This document shows positions 21,126-32,689 of a DNA stretch of 64,000 nucleotides, piece after piece. Made by a program: the position numbers and the translations under genes. Origin of the DNA: Gonapodya prolifera JEL478 (Eukaryota; Monoblepharomycota; Monoblepharidomycetes; Monoblepharidales; Gonapodyaceae); NCBI GenBank assembly GCA_001574975.1, contig KQ965854.1:67815-131814 (forward strand), in the 5' to 3' direction. Each line of letters opens with the position of its first letter. Position 1 is the stretch's first letter. The notes beneath the pieces were generated by a model. That model ran no database searches. It had not been told where the DNA came from and worked only from the letters and a program-made list of their open reading frames with translations.

Positions 21126-22595
21126 CTACTCCCGTTTATTCTTGGCCTTAAAATCATCGCAAATCTGCCCCATTGTCACCCACTCGACGCCCGGCTTGGA
21201 GTTGAAGTACGATATTAGTCGTTCATGCTATGTTCATTCAGAAATCAGAAACGTCGAGGGGAGATGCAGGTCAGCTCTGGAAATGTTCCATGCTGCCCCA
21301 AAACGCATGCCCAATACCAACCATCAAAATACACTGCGGTCTTCCAGCAACATCCGGGTGGATAGTCATCGGGAACACAAACTCGTCATATTCCCTGTAA
21401 AAGTAGTCTAACTGATCCTTCCACAGCTGCTCGATATCGCGAGGGCTGACATAGCCGTGCGTGTTAGGAGCGCTGGGGATATACATCATGGGCGTAGCGT
21501 CGTCCAAGTACCAACTAAACAGTGGTGTGAGCCCAAGGTAGCAGGTGCTCATAGAACACACCGTGGTGATCAACTTCTCAACTCACTTGGCCGGAATCTC
21601 CACCAACTTGGACTCCTCCCCTCTCTGCAACGGCTTCATCCATGTCTCCGCCGGCTTCGAGTAGTCAATTTTCTCCCAGGTGTCTCCCGTTCTGAGGTAA
21701 TACGGCTGGCAGTCGTGGTGCATCATCGAGTGGTCATACTCCACGCCGTGCAAAAGCAGCATCTCCACGACCCGGGCGCTGGTATTCCACCAAGGCGCGA
21801 CGTAGCCGCGCTGGAAGCTTGGGAAGTTGGTACAGGAGAGTGGGGGGCTTGAAACAAGGTTCTCACGGGTCGCTTCACATGGCAGAAGTCCGTAAGGAGC
21901 TGCGAAGTCTTTTTGGTGATGGCTTCTTCCTGCTCCTGTGATAGCTCATCTTTGATAACAAAAAGCAAGCACAAAACGGTGGGGAACAAACGGCGTAAGT
22001 GTGATCCTCCCTTCGCCGAGAATACTTTACGTCGCCAAACGTTGATCTCGAAGGCTCACTTGGATTTTCATGACTATATCCATGAAGTCCCATCTCATGT
22101 CCCGCATCCCTAACAGCCGCCATCTCACGCGGGAACGTCTCCAACGAATGTCCCGGCACGAAAACGGTCGACTTGATCCCAAACTTGTCAAACATTTTTA
22201 ACACCCGCAGCGTGCCGACCTCCCCGGCAAACATGCCCCGACTGATATCGCACGGGGAATCCTCCCCCCGTACGAGCCGAGCCATCCTGACATCCGCGTG
22301 AAGTGGAATCGGGATCGGAATCGATCGCGATCGCAGTCCAATAATGCGTAAGAAGAGCATTCGATGCGTCACGATGCCGGACGGAACGCTCACCGAAAAC
22401 GGCATCGACGTCGACTCCATAAGAGCACTGTACGCGCTTTTTAGGTGCCAAGGGAATCGTCCGCGATGTTGATTGGGGGGTCGCTGCAGTCGGACCGCTC
22501 GCCAGCTCTGTGGCCACAGAACTAAAAATGGAGGATAATCCACGCACTTTTGAATTGAATTTGCGAAAATGGTTACTTTTTATGACCGCGTACAT
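21126..22595 (-). CDS. Polysaccharide-deacetylase-family protein (HpPgdA/imidase-like), six exons, one break
   Basis: Family marks in order are [115 protein letters not shown] and [17 protein letters not shown], ending [16 protein letters not shown]. Introns are short; the first is 22288-22393. This is the NodB-fold family that includes peptidoglycan deacetylase HpPgdA and cyclic-imide/allantoin amidohydrolases, so a cyclic amide substrate is as likely as a sugar. One base is missing in a G6 run (22265-22270), which shifts the frame between YGG and [10 protein letters not shown]. This could be a homopolymer sequencing error or a real mutation. The N-terminal ~50 residues are basic and Ser-rich, possibly mitochondrial. 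Confidence 0.75.
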
Positions 22596-22856
22596 CTTTC
22601 CGGATTTATCTGTTGCCGGCTGGAGATCCTAAAGTTGTGGGGAGTGTCGTCCACACTTTACTAAAGTTGAGTGAAGACTCAATAGCCGGACCAGTACTTG
22701 ACCCAGCCTGGCATGCGTTCGTACTGAAATGGAACATTATCGTCCGAACGAGATGACGAACAGAATTCAGGGGATGGTGAGTGAAAAAGGATGAGGCCAC
22801 AGCTCCCACAGGGCTCACCACCACCCACACGCTTTCTTCCCACAAACCATCCGAAA

Positions 22857-24378
22857 ATGGTCGAACACCGAAGTCTCATTGATCTCCCACCAGAGGTGAT
22901 GATGGCCGTGGCGTCACATTTGCCACTCGAAGGACTGCTCGCTCTGAGCTCCACAACTTCGGGCTTCCGTCACATCCTGGCATCTGCCGTCTTTCGTGCA
23001 ATCACCGTTTCGAACTTGGATGGATACGATCGCGACTCCTTTGCCCGAGTCACCTCAAAGTACTGTGGCCACGTAGAGCACGTACATTTCAGGTGCCTCC
23101 TCTTCCCCAATCGCGAACCGTCCAAGTCCAACTCGAATACAAACATCCTCGAAATCGAAACCACCTCAGGCGATGCGGACGCCGACGTTGATGGGGACGA
23201 TGAAGAGTGGGAGGATGAGTCCAACGACGAAACGGACCAGGCCAACGCTGCGCGAGAGTCAAACCGACCGGAGAACCAGTTGAGTGCGGCGGCCGCCGCA
23301 CTTCTCCGTGGAGAGACACTACCGCATGTTCGGTCCCTCACGGTAGAATTTATTCCAGAAAGTGACTTTGAGGGAACTGAGAACAAATGGGTGGAGGACG
23401 AATACCAGGTGTATGGCATATCGCAGGCAATCGAAGACATGGACGATGTTGCAAAGGCGGAGAAGACGTTTGGGTGGCGTGACACCGTGGCGCGCGTATG
23501 GCGTTCCATCTCCATGAACCAGGCCATCACTTCGCTCGAGATTCGTAAGCTCCCACCCAACCTCACCACGGCGTGGCATGAAGAGTCGTGGGCAGCTTCC
23601 TTGGTCGTCTTGAACGCCTGACGTTGGAATGTGGGGTGGAGACAACGGCACTGGATGGCATTCAAACACGACGGAAGGGTATTTGGACTTTTTGGAGAGG
23701 CTCGTTGACCATTTCTTTGTTCATGGGCAAAATGTGCGCTTCCTCCACATTATTGCTCACGAGGGGAATCCTCTTGACGGGAGTGACTTCTCACTGAACT
23801 ACGCCTCTTGGAATCTGGGAGTGAGGTGTTTACCCCAACTTCAGCACCTCCGCTTGCAGAACTGCTTCCATGATGAGCACCTGCGTGATTTCTTGCGTAG
23901 TCATATGAACAGCCTGGAGTCTCTACATTTCATTAATTGCATGGGACCCGGCATGCTTGAACCCGACGCCTACTCGTGGGCGGAATGCTTTACCACTATA
24001 CTGGAGAGTGGACCGCCGGTCCTGAAAAGCCTTGAAGTTCAGAATGACAACGTACCTCTCGCTCACGAGGAAGAGTTCAATACGGAGCCAAAAGGGGGTA
24101 ATCTCGAGGAGCCAGAAGACGTGCGTCGTGTTCGGGAGAAGTTGAAGGCGGACCCAAGCCTGAAGTTATTCCACTACGCCTACCTCGATGATAAGTACGG
24201 AATGGTCTTTGCTGGACGGGATGTTATTGTAAATAGGTTCTTGATGGGTGAGGACCAAGCCGCCTATGACCGGCTCATGCTGGTTGTGAAGGCGAATGCG
24301 ACGGCGGCGCTGGAGCCGGAGGAGGCGCCGCCGGGGGTGTGTGCGCTGGTGAAGAGGTCAGTCAGTGGTGCCTTGTGA
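22857..24378 (+). CDS. F-box protein, apparently frameshifted
   Basis: The N-terminus (LIDLPPEVMMAVASHLPLEG LLALSS) is a fungal F-box, which would bind Skp1 in an SCF ubiquitin ligase. An acidic linker (~100-140) is followed by leucine-rich-like sequence. The frame changes twice within ~45 bp near 23596 and 23630 (SWAA, then FLGRLERLTLEC, then WGGDNGTGWHSN). It then stays open to 24378 (LPQLQHLRLQNC, SLESLHFINC). No intron can bridge the shifts, so either the gene is dying or two indels are errors. The last ~30 codons run antisense to an amidase signature. It is divergent from the deacetylase gene with 261 bp between starts. Confidence 0.65.
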
Positions 24379-24973
24379 GTATGGACCAGAAAGACCGTGA
24401 AGAGGCTCACGGTTCCATGGGTTTTTAGTGTCCGTCGGTGTGCTATGTGAAGAGACCCATTACGCCCAAGCACGTAAAGAGCAAGAGCAAATACGTCACA
24501 CACTAGAAGGCAAACTCTGTAGTTTTCACCTTTCCCAAGATGATTGCACCCTTTGCTCTGAGCAAAGTAACTACAGGAGCCTCAGTAGCGTCGCCTGGCG
24601 CGCGAATCTCCTGATTGGCAAAGTTGCTGTTGGCCCGCGTTTCGATTCCCGTGACATGAATCACATCTTGTTGGAAAGATCGTCAGGAATCATTGAGAAC
24701 ACATTACGTCACAAGCGCAATGCCTTCCTAACCTTGACGCCCACGAAGATGCCAAACAATGGCAGTTCCTCAGCACCGAGCTTGCGGAATCTCGCGATCG
24801 TCTCATCGGTCTCGCGCAACACGCTCCTCCCGTCCATTTTCGGGCAGATAAGTCAGAAAAGGATCGCTGGCGGCCGCATCAACCAAGCTCTTGGCTTTCA
24901 AGCGAACAGAGTCGGGATCGGCGCGGGCGTTCAACACGTCTTGCTCGACGGACACGGGATGGAATGTTGCCAT
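24264..24973 (-). pseudogene. Amidase (amidase-signature family) 5' remnant
   Basis: The ATG at 24973 leads to LKAKSLVDAAASDPFLTYL, then in a shifted frame DGRSVLRETDETIARF and LPLFGIFVGVK. After a possible intron (24667-24732) come VIHVTGIETRANSNF and APVVTLLRAKGAIILGKV. At 24340-24300, antisense to the F-box 3' end, lies AHTPGGASSGSSAAVA, the Gly/Ser-rich signature. Thus the catalytic Lys (G-V-K) and both Ser motifs of the Ser-cisSer-Lys triad are present, but frames do not join and the C-terminal half is missing. Amidases hydrolyse amides or carbamoyl groups. It is divergent from the hydantoinase/5-oxoprolinase gene with 384 bp between the starts. Confidence 0.6.
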
Positions 24974-25357
24974 AACCTTTGCGATTATCAGTGTTGATCA
25001 AGAAGCTTCCGATCGGGTATCTTGCGGGCCGTGCAGGGAGTTAGGATGGAATGAGGTGAGAGGCTTTGCTTCCGGTGTCTTGGGATCGGTTCATTGCATA
25101 ACCGATAAGCCCGTCCTTTAATTCAGTGAACAGGCGACGATCGCGACTGGAATCGAAGGTGGAGTTGCGCAAAATAAGATTCTCGATTGGTGAGTGAGCG
25201 TAGTTGCGATGGAATGTCGCGTCAGCAAGGTCCGCGGGGTTTGGTTTGTACGCCGATCGGTGTGGGGAAGTGAAGCTTATAAGCTAGGCTCAGAGAGGCA
25301 TTCAGTCAAAACATTTCAAGGGGAGCCTGACTCTCATTCCATCTGTAGGAGTCGACC

Positions 25358-28300
25358 ATGTCCGAGATCTACAGGCTCGGCGTCGATGTCGGGGGCACAT
25401 TCACGGACCTTCTGCTCGTCGAGCAACAGTCTGGATCGACCTGGCGCGCAAAGACACCTTCGACACCCAAAGACCAATCCGTCGGTGTCCTCAACGGAGT
25501 CACTGAGATTCTTTCAAAGTAAGCGTGAAGCAAGGCCGACGCGATCGTGGTCGATCGTCTTCACAGTTTCGGCACGTAGGATCCCGAACGGCGCAAACGT
25601 TGTTCTCCACGCCGTCAATCACGGCACGACCATCGCCACAAACGCAATCCTTGAGCAGAAAGGCGCGAAAGTCGCCTTGATTGTCACGGAAGGCTTCCAA
25701 CATGTCCTTCAGCTCAGAAGGAGTAACATTCCCGGTGGTGAGTCCAAACTGGTCTAGAGAGTCTCAGCGAGTCACTAACAATGCTTGGTAGGTCTTGCGG
25801 GATGGATTGTGTGGCCAAAACCTGAGCCATTCGGTAAGTGATCGTGTGCGACCGAACCTGTCATCCACCTCCACCAACCATGTCATTGTTACCTTAAAAT
25901 CATCCAGCCCCGCTTGAGATCACCATCCAAGCTCCCGGGCGAATCGCCACAGACGGCTCAATCGTTACGGAGTTCGACAAGAAAGTTCTCGTCGAGCGAC
26001 TGCAACCACTGATCGACGAGAAGCCCGACGCTATCACCGTCAGTTTATTGAACTCGTTCGCCAACCCTGCTCAGTGAGTTATGTGTTGCCAAAGCGTATT
26101 GAGCGATGGGACGTCTGACGGTATCCGTCTGCTCCCCCAAACAGCGAACAGGCAGTTCTTGAAGTTCTGGCAGAAGTTCTTCCAGACACTCCTGTCTCAC
26201 TCTCTTCGGAAGTACTGCCTGAGGTGCGATCACTTCTAAGCGCTCTCCCCATTTCCTTTCTCTAAATTCCCCCACCGTCTCCTCCCCACCAGCTCATGGA
26301 ATACGAGCGCACCATGACGACCGTCGCCAACTCCTACGTGAAACCGCAGGTCGCCATGTACCTCAACAACCTCCAAAAGTCGCTCGAGGGCAAGACCAAG
26401 AACCTCCGGATCCTCCGCTCGGACGGCGGTCTGTCCTCGGTTGCGCTCGCCAGCAAATTCCCCGTCACGTTGGCACTCTCCGGCCCGGCGGGAGGCGTCA
26501 CGGGAGTTGTATCCGTCGTGGCGAACGAGACAAAGTTCAAGAATCTGATCACGCTTGATATGGGCGGAACTAGTACTGATGGTGAGTGAAAACCCCCGAA
26601 AGCACTGCGAAATTTTGAGCGTCACTCACCAATGCCAACTTCGTTCCCATTTCCTCAAAGTCGCCCTCATTCAAAACGGTGTCCCTCGCATCCGTCGCGA
26701 AACCGAAATCGGCGATCTTACTGTCAAGTCCCCCTCTCTTGACGTGAGGACAGTGGGCGCCGGCGGTGGCTCTCTCGCAAGCGTTCCCGACATCACAAAG
26801 GCTCTTCGTGTTGGACCTCAGAGTGCCGGCGCTGTTCCTGGGCCTGGTACGTTGGGAATTGTGTTGTGACATGATTTTTTTGGTCTGATGATGATGTGTT
26901 CTCCTTTCGCGCACTCTGAAAAGCTGCCTACGGCAAGGGAGGAACCCAAGCGACAGTCACCGACGCCAACGTCGTCCTTGGGTGCCTTCCCGAGTACCTT
27001 CTTGGTGGGACCTTCAAACTCGACATCGAAGCGTCCAACAGGGCTGTCCAAAAGGTGGCCGATGACCTTGGAATCGGACTTTATGAGGCTGCCGAGGGTA
27101 TTATTCGAATCGCAAACGAGACAATGTAAGCACCTTGTTGTGCACTCCGTGGATTCTGCAAGGACTTATTTTTTTACCCCCAGGTACGGCGCCCTCCGTC
27201 TCGTATCGGTCGAACAAGGCTTCGACCCTCGTGAATTCAGTCTTGTCGCGTTCGGCGGAGCGGGTCCACTGCACGCCAACGCTCTTGGCAAGCTCCTCGG
27301 CTCGTTCCCCGTCATCGTTCCGCCATCCCCTGGTGTGCTCTGCGCATGGGGCGACGCTACGACCCTGTTGCGTCACGAAGTCACCGCCACGGTCATCAAG
27401 ATCGTCTCCAAGACGTCCGTGGAGGAGTTGCTTGCCGCGTTCGACAGTTTGATCGCGAAAGCGGCGGATGCGATGACGAAGGAGCAGGGTGTGCCGCTTG
27501 ATAAGCAAGTGAGTAGTTTTGCTGGGTTTTGGAGATGGGCCGTTTTTGCTGATAGGACTCGTGGAATCGTAGGTGTATCAATATCAAGCGGATCTTCGAT
27601 ATGCGGGCCAGGCCATCACTATTCCTGTTGACGTTGATACTTCCAAGCTGAAGAGTGGAGCCGGAATGGACTACATCAAAGAACAAGTAAGCTTCATTCT
27701 GTCCCAACAGCAAGTGCTGTGATAGCTGAAATATTGTCACATCGGTGCAGTTTGAGGCCGCCCACGAGCAACTCTTCACCTACCGCATCCCGAATGACGC
27801 AGAAATCATGAACCTTCGCGTTGTGGTTGAAGAGATCAGGCCACCGATCAGTGTCAAGAAGCTCGAAAAGGCCACGACTCCGACTCCTCCCAAATCAGCT
27901 GCCGCATCCACCACCACACTTGTCAGCGAGGGTGTGCAGCACAAAGAGTGCCCGATTTGGGATCGCACCCAGCTACTGTTCGGGCACGAAGTCGTGGGAC
28001 CGTGCGTCATTACCGAGATGGATTCCAATACGGTGATCTTGCCGGGGTACAAGGCTGAGATTGATCATGTCGGCAACATTCTTATCTACGAGCTCGCTAA
28101 GACGGAGAGCGCGGAGAAAGTCGGCGAATCAGACTCTGAGGTTGATCGCATGGCTGTTGACATCATCGAGTGGGTGACATTAATTTGATTCGCTGATATT
28201 CACTAATGCCTGTCTTTCATCAGGAGCGCCCTCCGCAATGCCCGTAATGAGATGGACACCCTCATGACTCGCGCCAGTATGAGTCCAGGAATCCGTGAAC

Positions 28301-30985
28301 AGCAAGATGAATTCGTGGGTACAAATCAGTGAAACAACAGACTTGATTTGTGCCGATGAGTTTCTTTGCACCTTTTACAGAACGTTATTGCCGAACCGAG
28401 TGGTAAAATGATTGCTGGTGAGACTTTTCCACTTCATTGTTGCGTTACGGTGTTCTGATGGCCACGAATAATCGCAGGGCAATTCGGGTCATTCATCTCC
28501 GATTTCATCGAGCGTTGGACTGATACGGTCGAAGAGGGCGGTAAGTGGCACAGCTCGATGTGACAGCGCAGCGGTGGTACTCAGTGACTCTGTGGTCTGC
28601 CAGATATCTTCATCACAAACGACCCTTACTCTGTTGGTGGTGCGATCTCTCACCTTGCCGATTGGCTTATTTTGATGCCAATTCATGTGAACGGAAAGCT
28701 CAGTGAGTTGATTTTCACAGTACAAAAGCTCTTCGCAGATAATCATTTTCTTCGCCTGAAATTTCCAGTCGCATGGACTGCAAACTTTGGACACATGACG
28801 GATTGCGGAGGGTCGACTCCTGGATCACTTCCTTGCACTGCAACGTCCATTTACCAGGAGGGCATTCAGGTTTGTTGCCGAGAATTTCACTGCGAGCTCC
28901 CGATCGCATGCTCATCATCCTTGCAAAAGATTCCTATTACGAAGCTTGCGTCTGGAGGAGTGATGAACAAGGCTCTCCTCGACGTCATTTATCGGAACAT
29001 TCGAATCCCCGAGTGGAATAGAGCGGATCTTTCAGCTCTCATTGCGGCGTGCACACTTGGTACGATTTATCTCAACGTTCGCAAAATCGCCGTTGTCTCA
29101 CTTCATACTCGAACAGCTGGCCGAAGAATGACCGAGCTTTACAAGAGATTCGGTGACAAGACTTACTTTGCCGCCATCGAAGAGCTTCTTAACAGGAACA
29201 AGAAGGCCATTCAGAACATTATTGACCAGGTTAGCCACATTCATTACTTCATGAATCCTTAAATAATGACTTGAACCCGCGCTTCAGGTTATCCCCGAGA
29301 GCCCTGTGTACATGGAAGACTGGATCGATGACGATGGCACTGGCGTTGGTCCTTGGAAAGTGGCATGCACCATGTCGAAGACTAAAGGAAAGCTGAAGTT
29401 CGACTTCACCGGGACTTATCGTAAGAGTTCTTTGTGAGCCTGAACTTAATTTGTAGTTGCTAATCCGACCTGTTTCAGCACAATCGGCGTCTTCTATCAA
29501 CTTCTATCTCAGTGAAGCGATGTTCAAAATGTTTATTGGTATCTACCTTATCACCGTGAGTCTTTCGCTAGATGTGTCTTATGGCTCCATGTTGATCATT
29601 TTGTGTTTTTCAGGTGTTGTGAGTGCAACCTGGGGCGTCATCATGTGCAATCCTCTGGGCCCTAACTTCACATTCTCTCAAAAAGCGACCCGGGCAATGT
29701 AGCAAATGACGGATTCCACGAGCTGGTCGAGACGTACATCCCAGAGGGCTCGATCTTGAAGCCCATCCGACCTGCTGCGCTCTCTTGCCGCACACACTTG
29801 CTTGGACGAGTCCTGGACATCATCAATGGTCTCCTCGGCCAAAAGGCACCGGAGTTCATGAACGCTGGTGGATTTTCGGACTCACCGCACTTCTACTACT
29901 CCGGGTACGGACGAAACCTTTGCCGGTTGTGGGATGCGGATATTTTTAATCTCACCAACCTTGCAGGTGGCGCCAAGACGGAACTTGGTTCCAGCTGTAC
30001 CAAATTGCGTTCGGCGGTATTCCAGGCAGACCCATTGGAGACGGTATGGACGGGCACAGGTGCGTTTCATGGTGTGCCCCACACACTGATTCCTCATAAC
30101 AATGCAACTTGCTCCACGTCAACAGCTTATGGCCTGGAATGCGATCAGTTCCGGGTGAGTTATCCATTCTGCGTAGTTCAAATTGGGTCCCCCTTATTGA
30201 CACTAACAACAACCCTCGATGATTCAGTCGAATATCTGGAGTTGTACTTCCCCCTCCGCATCGAATCTTACAACACTGTCGCAGACACAGGCGGACCTGG
30301 GTTCCACCGTGGCGGAAATGCGTTGTCCTGCGTGTACCGGTTCTTGGAAACCGGCACGATCTCAATCCACGACGACAGGTGGCTGAGCAAGCCATGGGGC
30401 GTTGTCGGGGGAGAACCAGCGTCACGAAGCAAGAAGATCCTTCGGAGATACAGCGTCGACCCAGTCAACCCCCCCGTTTTCTATCTCGGATCCAAAACAG
30501 ACAACGTGCAAGTGGAGCCCAACGACGTGCTCGAGTTCATCACTTGGGGAGGAGGTGGTTGGGGCGATCCTCTGACACGGGCTCCAGAGCTCGTTGCGTT
30601 GGAAGTTCGCCGTGGTTTGATATCCAAGGAAGGCGCAAAGCGATATGGAGTTGTATTGACCGAGGATCTTGCGGTCGATGCGGCTGCAACGACCGCTTTC
30701 CGGGCTGAGCTGGCACCCAAGTTGAAGAAACCCGAGGGTGAAGTGTTCCACCGTGGAGGAACCATTCAGGAGCTTGCTGCAAAAGCGTTGGAGGAGACCG
30801 GTGTGAAACCGCCGCAGCACCCTGGTACAACGAGAATGCGTGGACCGCATGTTAACTTGCCGTATGTAAAGGTGAGGATCGTTCGAAAGCAGCTTTGAAG
30901 TCGCACTTCCGAGATTGTATTTAATCGTTCTCTTGATTCATCGTAGGAATGGATTGAGAAGCACAAGTCTGGTAACGTTTATTGA
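25358..30985 (+). CDS. HyuA-HyuB fusion hydantoinase / 5-oxoprolinase, 26 exons
   Basis: All 26 exons join in one frame to 1,337 aa. Exons 1-11 (25358-28169) encode HyuA: DVGGTFTD at residues 10-17, HGTTIATNAILE, LSGPAGGV, LDMGGTSTD at ~290-298, VGAGGGS, and FSLVAFGGAGPLHA. Exons 12-26 (28224-30985) encode HyuB: FITNDPYSVGGAISHL, DCGGSTPGSLPC, IYQEGIQIPITKLA, ANDGFHELVETYIPEGS, YQIAFGGIPGRPIGDG and GGPGFHRGGN. This is the cytosolic ATP-dependent enzyme family that opens 5-oxoproline (glutathione cycle) or hydantoins. Exon 21 is only 5 nt (29614-29618) and exon 24 is 29 nt. Introns are 47-83 nt. No damage was seen. The substrate cannot be decided from sequence alone. Confidence 0.92.
29614..29618 (+). 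other. 5-nt micro-exon (exon 21 of the hydantoinase/5-oxoprolinase gene)
   Basis: The sequence reads ttttcag|GTGTT|gtgagt. Exon 20 ends ...LIT in phase 0, the five bases give V and two bases of F, and the next exon at 29686 starts C-GAC-CCG, yielding V-F-D-P followed by ANDGF. V-F-D-P before NDG is usual in HyuB proteins. Direct joining of the neighbouring exons destroys the frame. The following intron has a CTAAC branch and AAAAG acceptor. Confidence 0.8.
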
Positions 30986-31019
30986 TGTCGTCGGGTTTCA
31001 CTTATTCTTGGATGCTTTG

Positions 31020-32540
31020 TCAATATAACTTGGTGAAAATCACGCATTGCATTGATTCGAGGATCATATTATGTGCAATATCCACAAACTCGGCCTGCGA
31101 ACGTTCCAAGCTGAATAAGTTCATTGCACTGCCTCTCGCCTCATCACCCGTCTCAAACACCTCATGCACTACCGGCACCGGCCGCCCCCCTCCCCACCCT
31201 CCGCCCAAACACCACACACTCCAACAAACTATTCCCCGCCAATCTGTTCCTCCCATGTACACCCCCGTGACTTCCCCCGCGGCGAACAACCCCAGCACAG
31301 GCTAACCCGTGCTCTTGATCACACGCGCGTCCACATCAATCAGCGCGCCGCCCATCGTACAGTGAATCGCGGGCGTGACTTGCGCGACGTGGAGCGGCTC
31401 GTCGGGTCGGAACGGTGTCGCAAAGTGGGTCTTACCGAACGGATCTTTCCCGCGTCCCATGACCATCCACGCGACAGCTTGGCCGTGAACATGGCCGTGC
31501 GTGTGTGCTGCTGAGAAGACGGCGTCGGAGAGGTAGTCCCGCCGGCCGAGCTTGTTGGCGAAGCGTGTACCGGTGGGGTGAGAGGATGGCGCCGCTGGGG
31601 GCATGGGGGGCGCGGAAGGGAGTGAGAAATGGCGAAGGTGAGACGGGACATGAGTTCGGGGTAGGGGTGAAGACTCACTGGGCGCGCAGGCCTGCGAGGA
31701 ATTTTGTTCGCGCGGTGGGGTAGGATGGGTCGAATGAAGGCTGCGGTGGAGATTGGTCAGTCGTCATCTTTCATGTCAGCTGTAGTCCGCCGACGCGCTC
31801 ACCAGTAGGGCTTTCCCGCGCCGAATTTCGGCAAGACGGTCGTGATCATCGATCACCACATTCCCCCTCCACCACTCCCACTCCCCTCAACTCACTGAAC
31901 TTGCACACACTTCATATCCACAATCTCCCCCCCAATTTTCTCCACAAACTTCACTCCATCCCCCGTGGCCCAATCGCGGTGGGCATGCCCTCCTGCACGC
32001 GGGTTCCTCCAAATTTCTTGAGGAGGGACGAGGCGGACCTGGGAGTGTCTCGACGTGTTCGGAGAGCTCGCCGATGGTGTCGAACCCGGACGGGACGGAG
32101 CTTGTCACCCGAGGGTTCTCGGTGGGTCTCATGGGGTGGCGGCAGTGTCATCACGGGATACGTTGTCGCAAATCGCGACGATTGGAAGAACGATTACTCA
32201 CCTGGGCACACCGTGTCCCCCGCACATGCTGATGGCCGACAAGGTGATATTTGCATGCTTCTCCACCCACGCCAACGCGTCTCCCGATTCCTCGACGAGC
32301 ACTTTGTCCAAGTTGGGGCGCGACTTTCCGGCACCTGAGACAAGCGTGTCCCTTGTGAAGGTCTCGGTGGAGTCCACGATCCCCTGCTGGACCTGATACT
32401 CGGTCAGCCCTTTGATCCCGCTCGTCGCCTTTGCCGAATTTCCGCCGACGTTCTTCTCGCGCTCTAGGAGAAGTATGCGCGGGGGGCGGCCTTGCCGGCA
32501 AGTCCGGCGCCCACAACGATAACGTCCACGTCTGGGGAGG
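31020..32540 (-). pseudogene. Fumarate reductase (OSM1/FRD-like) flavoprotein, decayed paralogue
   Basis: Minus-strand pieces in order: DVIVVGAGLAG (FAD-binding start), then in another frame ILLLEREKNVGGNSAKATSG. Next come AISMCGGHGVPR, VKFVEKIGGEIVDM, YLSDAVFSAAH, GKDPFGKTHF, TPAIHCTMGGALIDVDARV and VLGLFAAGEVTGVYMGG. The segment between GAGLAG and ILLLE is shorter than in the family and out of frame. Several further frame breaks occur, and the conserved end (NRLGG-type) is degenerate. The order follows the intact enzyme at 53995-56567, without a recognisable cytochrome b5 tail. Confidence 0.7.
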
Positions 32541-32689
32541 ATGACTCAAGGCGGATTCGGTCCAACTGATTTTGCCCGTTCACCAGAATTTTGAATTTAT
32601 TCCTGCATCCACGGTAAGACCACCAAGCCAGCTCTACGTTCGAAACCCAAATAAAACTATTTGATTGAAAGTAAGTTTCGTCACGCACA

